DNA from: Aquatica leii
Taxonomy: Eukaryota > Arthropoda > Insecta > Coleoptera > Lampyridae
Length of the DNA stretch: 64,000 nucleotides
Reading direction: 5' to 3'
Assembly (NCBI GenBank): GCA_035610365.1
Contig: CM069432.1
Coordinates: forward strand, 4,030,001 to 4,094,000
Below are positions 53,223-64,000 of this stretch, in pieces. The notes under the pieces were generated by a model. The model had not been told where the DNA came from, ran no database searches, and saw nothing but the letters and a program-made list of their open reading frames with translations. The position numbers were made by a program, and so were the translations under genes. How positions within the stretch are numbered: the first letter of the stretch is position 1; each line of letters starts with the position of its first letter.

Positions 53223-56200
53223 TTAGATACATTTAAAATTTAAAATAAATGCCAATCTGACGTACCGTACTTATTATTATTTACAGATCCCTAAGCTTAA
53301 ATTTTTATTATTTTATTGAACTATGTAGGTAATAAAACTACAATGCTTCAAACCTCTAATGAGAAACACTATACTATTAGAATGTAAATAGGTACGATCA
53401 GGTAAGTGTGATTCTAAACTAAATTGGTTTATATTTCTTTAAAAATTGTGTTGATATAATTATTAGTGTTAAATATAAATATATGCAATATTTATATAAA
53501 TTCATGTACATAATTACAAACGGTAACGCCAACTGTAATTGAGCTTTATGCCAAGTGGATGAAGAAAATTATTAATTAACGGATGCATTTAGTCAGTAAA
53601 TTCATTTGTGTTTATGTAACTACCGACCGATACTGACTGGTATAAATATGAATAATTTAATTAAATACAAATTTCAGGTTGCACCCTGCCAGTATGACCG
53701 AAATTGGTGTCACCTAAATGAACTTAAAACCTTATTTCCAGGCTTCGTCACATGATCAATCAAGTTAATTTATCTCCTGGAATGTCGTTTTGCTACCAGT
53801 TATATAATAAAATGATTTTTCATTTAAAATTTTACAGCTTAGTTTTTAGAATAACGATTGCAATTTTTCTAACCGAAGTAGACTCTTGTACTCTGCTGAA
53901 GAAACACACTGCTTATGGTAAACACATAAAAAATAATTTGCAAGAATTCTTCGAAAACCAGTTTCACATAGAGATGCTATTGATAAAACAGTTAATAGAT
54001 AATCACCTTGTTAGTTAAAATTGATAATAAATTTGAAAACATATCGCTTTTGTGGTTATTCTCTATAATAAATAACGCACTAGTGTAACAAAGCAATTTT
54101 CATAGTAAGTTATACGTGCAGACTTACACTGCAGAAAGTGATTCTGTAATTTACTAATAGAATGTTATTATTTTTACCTTTTAATAAAATTATACACGCT
54201 TTAATTGCATAATAAATTGCAAAATAACGGATTGTAGTTTAACAACATACTTAAAGTTATAAGCTAGAAGCTAATATTTACATTTCGTAATAATATCGTT
54301 AAATTAATCTTAGGGATAAGTGATCTTAAAAATAAGTAATGACGTTTTTTTTAGTGTTTGCTTGAATAGAAAAACGAAATGACGAAGTAATTTTACTAAT
54401 TACTGGTTATGAAAACGCTGTGAGCAGAACATTACACGAACACCTGTTAAGCTTCTATGCAACTTTTTAAATAACATGAGACGTGCCCATACCTTCAGTC
54501 ACAAGCTACTTAATTTTATTAATATTTTATTTGATTGAATGTAAAGTTTAATTTAATTGACTCTATAATTTTTTTTATATTTAAGAAATACTTTTAATTG
54601 TTAGATTGTTTGTAAATTTTGAGACGGGAACAAAATAAAAGCTTTTAACTGCAACTTTTATAATTACCTTATTTTAAAGCTGCTATAAGAATTTTTTTAA
54701 TTCAAAAAATTTAATAATGTGTTATACAATAAAAAATGATAACTGCAATATTAGTTTAGAAAATTTAAATTTTTTGAGAAATATAATTTAATATGTGAAT
54801 AAAAAATATAAACTTTTTTTTTTTTAAATTTACATAATATAATTGATATTTATTATTTTTTATCGCAATTTTTTTTAAAATATTAGTTAAACTTACCATA
54901 TATTTTAAACTTGGCTGAATGATAAAAAACACTCACAAAAACTGTCATTTTTATAATAGTTCAACAAATTATCAACAAAACACAGAAATCCATAAAACCC
55001 CATCATTCATTTACCATTTCATCATAACAAGTTTTTTGCACACACACGGTACATGATGGTTAGTTAATGAGTATGAAGATCAAGAAGTGCGAATACTCGT
55101 TGACTGACCACAATATGAAGAGGGCATAACCGCGTTGCACTTACTCTCTACTCCAGTGACCGCGACTTCGCAAAATACGAGCAATCTGCACCACCCCACG
55201 CAGCAGGTCATGTACCAATTTTAAATAATGTAAAAGGTATAGCAAAAAATTTTTCTTAACAAATACGAATTCTAGTTTTGGCGACGTTTTAACGTTGGGT
55301 TTTTACCTTACCTAAAGCAATCTAATCATTCTTATTCCGTTACGTTATAAAATAGAAAAAGTCAACTATTCGCAATTATCAATTTGCAAATTAGGTATAT
55401 TTAATAGATGTGGATCAGTCCGTTTATAATGATATGCTAACAACTTGTCGCGCACTGCCGTTATTAAACAATCTCGTCGTGTGATTTGCACACTGATCTT
55501 TGAATTTTTATGCACGTGTGTATCAATATTTTTTGCTATTTTTCTGACCTAAATTGCATGTAGGCAAATTTTTTAAAGGCTCATCATTTGCATAATGCCT
55601 ACTGCCAAATATGTTTCTACGCGTGATGTTCTATATTCTTCAATTGACACCGTTTTGTTAATTTAGTATTCAATACAGATACGTTAAAACGACATACTCT
55701 TCTAAAAAATAACGAAAGTGTTAAACAATTAAAAATCCACCGGTAAAAGTACTACAATTTTTTTTAAACATAAACTGATCGCTTTTTCTGCTCAGTTTGT
55801 ATTGGTAATTAATTGCATTCTTACAAAATTTCGCGTAACTCACTGTATACTAACTTCAAAAAAACCACAAAAAAAATTTTTGTCCGCGTGCTGAGATAAC
55901 TGATTAAATAACTGATCAAATACGATTTTAGCATGTGTATTTGTAGACTTGCGCTACAAACAGGTCTGAAATAGCAATAATTTTGCAACCTGGCAAGTTT
56001 TTTAATTGAATAACAGTTTTAAATTAATCGATACGATTTTTGGAAATACATTAAATAAAATATTTAGAATTTATGGTACAACCAAAGAGAATTTAATAAT
56101 TTACGGATTTTCTTCTCGACAGCTTGCATAATCAAAGAAAGTCGCAACTTTCGTTATTTAAAATAAAACGTTTTGTATTCATACAACATTTTGAATTGTT

Positions 56201-56690
56201 AAATCAGTTTTTATAGTGATTTATATGTTTCTTGTAAACTTAAATTGTATTGCACTAATTTGAAAATGTTAACTGCCTTTTTTTCATAAAATACTTGAGG
56301 ATTAAAAATTTCAAACTAAACTATTTAAAATATTTCATTTTTTACAAATAACAAATTTATTAAAACGTTCGGGAAATTATTCTCAAGTTCAAAAGCCTTT
56401 ACAAAGTTTTTATACATTTCCAAAACGTTCACCGAAAGATATAGAAAATTCTCCAACGTTCACTGGTGTAGGGTTCGCGATTTTTAGTGTAAATACCATT
56501 AAGTAATTTAATATCGCTCCCGTAATAAAAACCTTAATTGCGTAAATAATCAAACTTGAATTCGCGATTCACGTGTTTGTTTATAACGTTTAATTCTAGC
56601 TGTTCCATTTCGTTAAACTAGTGTCGGGCATTATTAAAATTAAGTGTTATTAAATTTTTTTATTGTTATTTGTGTTATAACCTATGCCGG
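53223..56690. other. 3.5 kb without recognisable genes
   Basis: Very AT-rich, with long runs of A or T. A short GC-richer patch (about 55090-55215) stands out but has no identifiable motif. The 88-codon frame at 53752-54018 shows no known motif. The last few hundred bases may contain a decayed gypsy LTR, which I could not delimit. Confidence 0.45.
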
Positions 56691-56715
56691 TAACTCGTTA
56701 TCAAATTATAGTAAA

Positions 56716-57560
56716 ATGGAAGAAAAACTATCCGAACATTCTCAGAAAATGAAAGACAATAGAAGAAAATCCTAGAAAAATTGAAGAAAAGTTTTGCGAA
56801 ACAGAAAATTGAAGAAATACGAACGAGCATTGAAAATCAAATAAAGACTATCGAGGAGCAAATATAAGTTAGTATAGAAAACCAAATTAAAATGGTTAAA
56901 GAGGAAACCCGAACAGATATGTTAAATTTAAAACAACAAATTTGAGAATCTGTGAATGACAAAATAGAAGCAATAGAGGACAAATTAGAAGACAGAATGA
57001 AACTGCTTAAAGAAAAAACCAAATAAATTGCCATGGTGAAGGAAGCGTCATGAGCGAAGATTTAATAATGGACCATCGGGAAGAAACCACTCACAAGTTT
57101 AAATTTGTACCTCCAAGTTTTAATGGTAAAGTTCCAACGTCAACCTACTACAAGCAGTTTGAAGTCGCATCTACAGCTAATGGTTAGAGCAATAAGCAGA
57201 AATTGACGTCTTTAATAGTGTCCTTAAGTGGAGAAGCGCTTGGAATTTAACATACTGTTTCTGACCACCTACAAGAAAATTACAAACTCGTAATTTCACG
57301 TTTATAAATGAGATATCTTCAACAAGTGTTCCAATCACAAATTAAAAGTCGGGTTCAGAAAGCTACCGAAAGTAGAAAGACTTTAAGGCTGACATCGCCA
57401 GACTAACACGGTTTGCGCATCCTACAACGCCAGAGACGGTCATAAACTTTGCTGTGCTGCAAAAGTACCCGCGCAGACACTGAAAAGCAACGAATACTTT
57501 GGGAAAGAGAAGTGTCAACTTTAAACTGCGATGAAATAGGCCATGTACAACGGCATCGTA
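56716..57560 (+). pseudogene. Ty3/Gypsy gag (coiled-coil and capsid-like)
   Basis: The frame from 56716 begins MEEKLSEHSQKMKDNRRK and continues, with stops, as Glu/Lys/Ile-rich heptads (KIEEIRTSIENQIKTIEEQI, ESVNDKIEAIEDKLEDRMK), a coiled-coil N-terminus. From about 57095 it is capsid-like: FVPPSFNGKVPTSTYYKQFE, LTSLIVSLSGEALGI and, past more stops, VFQSQIKSR plus KDFKADIARLTRFAHPTTPE. In related gypsy Gag proteins this region packs viral-like particles. Stops and frameshifts occur throughout, and no clear zinc knuckle remains before protease. It is upstream of, and collinear with, the pol remnant. Confidence 0.7.
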
Positions 57561-57599
57561 CTAAACCGAAAAAGAAGACAAAAAGAGTGCTTGAAAGTT

Positions 57600-60500
57600 T
57601 GAAACGAGTTGACCAAAACAAACAAAAGTTAATCTCATCTAATCAGGTTTTGGAGATTACAATTCAAATGGCATCGTCGATGGAACAATTGCATAGCATT
57701 TATCTTGATGGCAAGATCAATGGAAGAAGCGTTCAGTTACTGGTTGACACGGAAGCGACGAAAACTATCATTCGTCCAGTCATGTTATTGGAAATCGAGA
57801 AGACATCACCAATAACAGTACGACTTTGAAGGGCGACGGGCGAAGAAATACCTACTCACGCACCAGTCGAAGTAACCATTGGTTTGGGTAATGGAGTTCT
57901 CGACCATCGAGTACTGGTAGCCGACATTACCAAAGAAGCTATCCTGGGAATGGACGTGATAAAGAAGTATGGGTTTCATATGGATATGAAGAACGATGTC
58001 CTGAAGATCAACAATAAAGAAATTCCTTTTCATTCGTCAGAGAAGGCAGTTGTGCGAGTCTTATTGAGTGAAGACGTGACTCTGCCTGCGAGAACTGAAA
58101 GTGTGGTGATGGCACGCCTAGATGAAAATCTCTGGGAAGGCTACATTCGCGCAATTGAACCAATAGAGGACGACGTAGTTGAATAAAGAGTACTCATTGG
58201 CAGAACTTTGGTACGAACAAAAAACACGATGCCAGTAAGGATCTTAAATGTGAACTCAGGTCTAGTCACGTTAAAAAGAAGACTGTGGTAGGCCAATGCA
58301 CGCCAGTATCTCAAATTGTGAGATGCGAAAAATCCAACGAAGATACGTCTCCAAAGAAGTGCCCACAACATCTATTGAACATTCTTACCTCCAAATGCCA
58401 AAACCTCTGCCAAGACCAGTTGGCTAAAGTTAAACTGTTAATCCAGCAATATCAAAATGTGTTCGCGCTGTAAAGTGGTTCCAAAGGAAGAACCATAAAA
58501 TTAAAACCGGAAACGCTCGGCCGATACGACATTATCCACGCCGACTTCTTTTGGCGAAAAGAGAAGAAGCCGAACAAATAATTACCGACATGAGAGAGAA
58601 GGCGTGATTGAACCTTCAAATAGCTCATGGACATCCCCAGTGGTACTAAACGACGTGACCAAAAACGACAGCTACCCTTTACCCAAAATTGACGATACGT
58701 TAAATCCCCTGTCAGAATCCCAGTAGTTTTTTACGTTGGATTTAAAGAGTAGTTACTGGCAGGTAAAATTGGAACCCAAGGATCATCAACAGCTTTTACG
58801 ATTGGAACTGGTTTGTGGCAGTTCACTGTGATGCCCTTCGACCTGTGTAACGCCTCTGTAACGTTCAAACGTTTGATGGATACCATCCTGTTTTTGAAGA
58901 CGTGTTTGCTTTACCTAGACGACGTGATTGTGGTTAGAAAGTCGTTTAAAGAATATTTGAACAACTTGAAAGAAGTGTTTCAGCGACTACGTGGGGCAAA
59001 TCTAAAACTGTGCTTAATGAAGTGCCACGTATTTAAGAAGGAAGCGCAATACCTGGGCCACGTCATATCTAGAGATGGAGTAAAGACTGACCCAAACAGA
59101 ATCCGAGCAGTACAGGCATGGCTAAGATCAATCGACAATCATATCCGAAGTTTTCTTGGGTTATGCACCGATTATAGACGATTTACCAATATTGCCAAAC
59201 CTTCGACAAAATTGACCTAAGAAAGAGCAGAATTTAGATGAAATGAAGACTGCGAAAATACTTTCTATCAACTAAAACAAGCTCTAGCCACTTCGCTGAT
59301 TTTGAGTTATTCAAGAAAAGATGCAACATTGATTTTGGATACCGACGCAAGCAATCTGGCCATAGGCGCGGTCCTTTCGCAGGTTCAAGATGGACAAGAA
59401 AAAGTTATCGCATATTTTAGCAAAGTTTTGTCCAGGCCAGAACGGAATTAATGCGTGACTAGGAGGAAACTCTTAGCAATCTTCAAGTCCATAGAACATT
59501 TTTACTGAGAACGGACTACGCCGTTTTAAAATGGTTATTGCAGTTCCGTTGCCCAGAAGAAAAAATGGCAAAATTAATCGAGAGACTGCAAGAATATGAA
59601 AATCACACAAAACATCGTGCAGGAAGCATTCATCGGAACGCCGATGCCTTGTCCAGAAGACGATGTCTGGCCGACTGCAGCCATTGTTCGCGACTTGAAG
59701 AAAAAGTCAAATGCCTCCAAAGAACCCAAGCAGTTGCGTCGCGAACAAGCAAACGACCCTGAAATAAGACTACTCCTGGACTGGGAAGAAAACGGCCGAT
59801 GACTAACCTACGAGGAAGTGAATGCTTTGAGCAGAAACATCAAACCATACTGGGCTCAGTGAGATTCTTTGATAGTAGAAGACGGTCTTGTTAAGCGATC
59901 CTTAGATCGTGTCGAAGACTCAAGAAACAGACTACAGTTGGTGGTGCCAAAGAACCGGGTGTCAGAAGTGTTGAAGCATCTACACGATGGTACATCAGGA
60001 GGACACTTTGGAATTTTGAAGACATTGAGGAAAGTTTGAGAACGATTCTACTTAGTAAACTGCAAAGAGGACGTCATGAAATAGCGCCGTAATTGCAAAT
60101 CAAAGCACTGATGAAGCAATACGTCGTAGGAAGACCTTTAGAAAAAGTAACGATTGACATCGCAGGGCCGTTCCCAGAATCTGATTCGGGAAATAAATAC
60201 ATCCTGGTGGCGATGGATTATTTCACAAAATGAACAGAGGCTTACGCCATACCCAATCAAGAAACAACTACATTAGTATTAGTAAAATATTTTTTTGCTG
60301 GTTTAGAGTTCTGTTGGAATTACACTCCGATCAAGGCTGCAACTTTGAGTCTGGGCTGTTTCTAAAAGTTTACCGACTGTTGGGAATTAAGAAAATTAGG
60401 AGGACGCCTCTCCATCCTCAATCTGATGGCATGGTTGAGCGGATGAATCGAACAATGAGAAAATACTTAGCCAATGTAGTGTCCGAACAGCATAGACTGG

Positions 60501-60780
60501 GATCCGTACTTGCACTTCTTTCTAATGGCATACCGATCATCCGTTCACGAAAGCAGAGGCCAAAGAACATTCTGTGTAATGCTCAGTCGCGAAATACGAC
60601 TGCTTGCGACCTCCAATTTAGACGAAAACCGGAAGAAGAAGCTGCTGTAGAAGACTACGTCAGCAAACTGGCCAAGACTAGACCAAGTACATGAGAAGGT
60701 CCGTAAAAACACACAAATTGCCCTGTTTGCTAGCGATAAACACAATACGCAAGTTCAGGTCCCTACCAGAGTAATAACTG
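57600..60780 (+). pseudogene. Ty3/Gypsy pol: protease, RT, RNase H, integrase (many breaks)
   Basis: Protease near 57700: INGRSVQLLVDTEATKTIIR, where the usual DTGA active site reads DTEA, then ILGMDVIKKYGFHMDMKN. RT: NDVTKNDSYPLPKIDDTLNP, FTLDLKSSYWQVKLEPKDHQ, LWQFTVMPFDLCNASVTFKR and the catalytic LLYLDDVIV near 58905, then YLGHVISRDGVKTDPNRIRA. RNase H: LILDTDASNLAIGAVLSQVQ and HRNADALSRR near 59630. Integrase: VVPKNRVSEVLKHLHDGTSG plus GHFG (HHCC region), VTIDIAGPFPESDSGNKYIL with the first Asp, ELHSDQGCNFES with the second, TPLHPQSDGMVERMNRTMRK with the Glu. More than ten stops and frameshifts. No envelope gene is seen. The satellite begins directly after. Confidence 0.9.
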
Positions 60781-60789
60781 GCAGAATTG

Positions 60790-63700
60790 TATTTGATATT
60801 AATTACGTTTGGGTACACTTATAATTTTTGTTGTTATCTTGTGCGTTTCTGTTTATTGTATTTGATATTAATTACCTTTATAAACACTTGTATTTTGTGT
60901 GGTTTTTTTGTGCATTTTTGTTTATTGTATTCAATATTAATTACCTTTATAAACACTTGTATTTTGTGTTGTTTTTTTGTGAGTTTTTGTTTATTGTATT
61001 TGATATTAATTACGTTTGGGTACACTTATATTTTGTGTTGTTCTTTGTGCGTTTCTGCTTATTGTATTTGATATTAATTACTTGTATTTTGTTTTGTTTT
61101 TTGTGTATTTTTGTTTATTATATTTAATATTAATTACATTTGTAAACTTTTGTATTTTGTGTTGTTTTTTGTGCGTTTTTGTTTATTGTATTTGATATTA
61201 ATTACGTTTGGGTACACTTATATTTTGTGTTGTTTTTTGTGCGTTTCTGCTTATTGTATTTGATATTAATTACTTGTATTTTGTGTTGTTTTTTGTGCAT
61301 TTTTGTTTATTATATTTAATATTAATTACATTTGTAAACTTTTGTATTTTGTGTTGTTTTTTGTGCGTTTTTGTTTATTGTATTTGATATTAATTACGTT
61401 TGGGTACACTTATATTTTATGTTGTTTTTGTGCGTTTCTGCATATTGCATTTGATATTAATTACTTGTATTTTGTGTTGTTTTTTTGTGCATTTTTGTTT
61501 ATTATATTTAATATTAATTACAGTTGTAAACTTTTGTATTTTGTGTTGTTTTTTTGTACATTTTTGTTTATTGTATTCAATATTAATTACCTTTATAAGC
61601 ACTTGTATTTTGTGTTGTTTTTTTGTGAGTTTTGTTTATTGTATTTGATATTAATTACGTTTGGGTACACTTATATTTTGTGTTGTTTTTTTTGCGTTTT
61701 TGCTTTTTGCATTTGATATTAATTACTTGTATTTTGTGTTGTTTTTTTGTGCATTTTTGTTTACTGTATTTGATATTAATTACACTTGGGTACACTTATA
61801 TTTTGTGTTGTTTTTTGTGCGTTTCTGTTTATTGTATTTGATATTAATTACTTGTATTTTGTGTTGTTTTTTATGCATTTTTGTTTATTGTATTTGATAT
61901 TAATTACACTTGGGTACACTTATATTTTGTGTTGTTTTTTGTGCGTTTCTGCTTATTGTATTTGATATTAATAACTTGTATTTTGTGTTGTTTTTTTGTG
62001 CACTTTTGTTTATTGTATTTAATGTTAATTAAGTTTGTAGACACTTGTATTTTGTGTTGTTTTTTTGGGAAATTTTTTTTATTGTATTTAATATTGATTA
62101 CGTTTGTAAACACTTATATTTTGTGTTGTTTTTTTTGCGTTTTTGCTTATTGCATTTGATATTAATTACTTGTATTTTGTGTTGTTTTTTTGTGCATTTT
62201 TGTTTATTGTATTTGATATTAATTACACTTGGGTACACTTATATTTTGTGTTGTTCTTTGTGCGTTTCTGTTTATTGTATTTGATATTAATTACTTGTAT
62301 TTTGTGTTGTTTTTTATGCATTTTTGTTTATTGTATTTGATATTAATTACACTTGGGTACACTTATATTTTGTGTTGTTTTTTGTGCGATTCTGCTTATT
62401 GTATTTGATATTAATAACTTGTATTTTGTGTTGTTTTTTTGTGCACTTTTGTTTATTGTATTTAATGTTAATTAAGTTTGTAGACACTTGTATTTTGTGT
62501 TGTTTTTTTGTGTATTTTTGTTTATTGTATTTAATATTGATTACGTTTGTAAAGACTTGTATTTTATGTTGTTTTTTTGTAAGTTTTTGTTTATTGTATT
62601 TGATATTTGATATTAATTACGTTTGGGAATACTTATATTTTGTATTGTTTTTTGTGCGTTTCTGTTTATTGTAATTGATATTAATTACTTGTATTTTGTG
62701 TTGTTTTTGTATGCATTTTTGTTTATTGTACTTGACATTAATTACACTTGGGTACACTTATATTTTGTGTTGTTTTTTGTGCGTTTCTGTTTATTGTATT
62801 TGATATTAATAACCTGTATTTTGTGTTGTTTTTTTGTACATTTCTGTTTATTGTATTTAATGTTAATTAAGTTTGTAAACACTTGTATTTTGTGTTGTTT
62901 TTTTGTGCATTTTTGTTTATTCTATTTGATATTAATTACGTTACACTTATATTTTGTGTTGTTTTTTGTGCGTTTCTGCTTATTGTATTTGCTATTAATA
63001 ACTTGTATTTTGTGTTGTTTTTTTGTGCATTTTTGTTTATTGTATTTAATGTTAATTAAGTTTGTAAACACTTGTATTTTGTGTTGTTTTTTTGTGCATT
63101 TTTGTTTATTGTATTTAATATTAATTACGTTTGTAAACACTTGTATTTTATGTTGTTTTTGTGCGTTTTTGTTTATTGTATTTGATATTTGATATTAATT
63201 ACCTTTGGGTACGCTTATATTTTGTGTTGTTTTTTTGTGCGTTTTTGCTTATTGCATTTGATATTAATTACTTGTATTTTGTGTTGTTTTTTTATGCATT
63301 TTTGTTTATTGTATTTGATATTAATTACACTTGGGTACACTTATATTTTGTGTTATTTTTTTGTACGTTTCTGTTTATTGTATTTGATATTAATAACTTG
63401 TATTTTGTGTTGTTTTTTTGTGCATTTTTGTTTATTGTATTTAATGTTAATTAAGTTTGTAAACACTTGTATTTTGTGTTGTTTCTTGTGCATTTTTGTT
63501 TATTCTATTTGATATTAATTACGTTTGGATACACTTATATTTTGTGTTGTATTTTGTGCGTTTCTGCTTATTGTATGTGATATTAATTACTTGTATTTTG
63601 TGTTGTTTTTTGTGCATTTTTGTTTATTATATTTAATATTAATTACATTTGTAAACTTTTGTGTTTTGTGTTGTTTTTTGTGCGTTTTTGTTTATTGTAT

Positions 63701-64000
63701 TTGATATTAATTACGTTTGGGTACACTTATATTTTATGTTGTTTTTGTGCGTTTCTGCTTATTGCATTTGATATTAATTACTTGTATTTTGTGTTGTTTT
63801 TTTGTGCATTTTTGTTTATTATATTTAATATTAATTACATTTGTAAACTTTTGTGTTTTGTGTTGTTTTTTGTGCGTTTTTGTTTATTGTATTTGATATT
63901 AATTACGTTTGGGTACACTTATATTTTATGTTGTTTTTTGTGCGTTTCTGCTTATTGCATTTGATATTAATTACTTGTATTTTGTGTTGTTTTTTTGTGC
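60790..64000. repeat. T-rich satellite, 56/68-bp units in a 192-bp higher-order repeat
   Basis: Over 3.2 kb of tandem units, each built as ATTGTATTTGATATTAATTA, a variable linker, TTGTATTTTGTGTTGTTTTT and TGTGCxTTTxTGTTT. Linker types define units: G (CGTTTGGGTACACTTA) and A/T/R (about 68 bp, for example CATTTGTAAACTTTTG), and S (linker nearly absent, 56 bp). The GGGTACACTT-type block recurs exactly 192 bp apart at 61018-61210-61402 and 63527-63719-63911, giving a G-S-A trimer. Long open frames occur on both strands but are by-products of the period and composition. It continues past the window end. Confidence 0.95.

Noticed and set aside
53752-54018. 88-codon ORF with two possible hydrophobic stretches
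   Set aside because: No recognisable family, splice sites or neighbouring gene; AT-rich sequence gives such frames by chance.
60787-63964. Many overlapping open frames of 60-189 codons in the satellite
   Set aside because: They follow from the unit sequence: the TGA and TAA of each unit fall in the same frame and 192 is divisible by 3, so other frames stay open. The products are monotonous Phe/Leu/Ile/Cys repeats.
60790-64000. Regular repeats as a CRISPR array
   Set aside because: Units are tandem and near-identical through their whole length with no unique spacers, and the setting is eukaryotic.

Overview
This is an AT-rich, intron-bearing eukaryotic window, and everything that can be recognised in it comes from transposable elements typical of insects or other arthropods. 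BEL/Pao, Jockey-like LINE, Penelope, Ty3/Gypsy, mariner/Tc1, pogo/Tigger, hAT, Ginger and Helitron-type sequences sit next to one another on both strands. No single-copy host gene, tRNA or rRNA is convincing. A beetle or hemipteran with a large repeat-rich genome would fit, but the sequence does not fix the order. Almost every coding unit is broken by stops, frameshifts or deletions, so most entries are pseudogenes.

Layout, left part. 1-1345 BEL/Pao pol remnant; a TA microsatellite; 1946-5046 Jockey-like LINE; 5611-6601 a complete 991-bp hAT-type element (8-bp target duplication) holding a tiny spliced zinc-finger ORF; 7370-8870 a decayed insect DDE-like family; 9313-11865 a DNA transposon with CAC-starting terminal repeats and a 3-bp TTA duplication (copy A); 14.1-15.0 kb mariner; 15.46-16.59 kb the left part of a pogo-like element fused in frame to Ty3/Gypsy RNase H, with gypsy integrase to 17.9 kb; 18.0-19.95 kb a second pogo-like element (minus strand); 20.25-20.88 kb a hAT fragment.

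Middle. 21634-23318 is a shorter element of a second CAC-TIR subfamily (copy D, TAA duplication). 23733-30602 is copy B of the first subfamily, split by a 4.3-kb LINE (24299-28623) flanked by a 10-bp duplication. Then come a tyrosine-recombinase fragment with a 57-bp intron (32.2-32.6 kb), a LINE 3' end (33.2-33.6 kb), a pogo-like element with a PHD-like C-terminal finger (34125-36701), a Penelope scrap, a hAT C-terminus, inverted copy E of the CAC-TIR family (about 40.1-41.75 kb) and a Ginger-type integrase (42.5-43.6 kb).

Right part. A Tc1-like transposase gene with an intron (43.7-45.1 kb) is interrupted by a mariner-like element (45139-48816) with 35-bp inverted repeats, which itself holds a LINE fragment; a Helitron-like element follows (48893-49166). 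A Penelope-like element with GIY-YIG domain lies at 49.4-50.6 and 52.5-52.8 kb, split by an LTR-like block and bordered by an inverted duplicate. A quiet 3.4-kb stretch follows, then a Ty3/Gypsy element with gag and pol (56.7-60.78 kb), which runs directly into a T-rich satellite (60.79-64.0 kb, continuing past the window) with 56- and 68-bp units arranged in a 192-bp higher-order repeat.

The genes do not form a pathway. The window is a record of successive insertions whose order can be read from target duplications. The most informative parts are the CAC-TIR DNA transposon family (four copies, two subfamilies), the small hAT element carrying only a DNA-binding finger, and the three-level Tc1/mariner/LINE nest.
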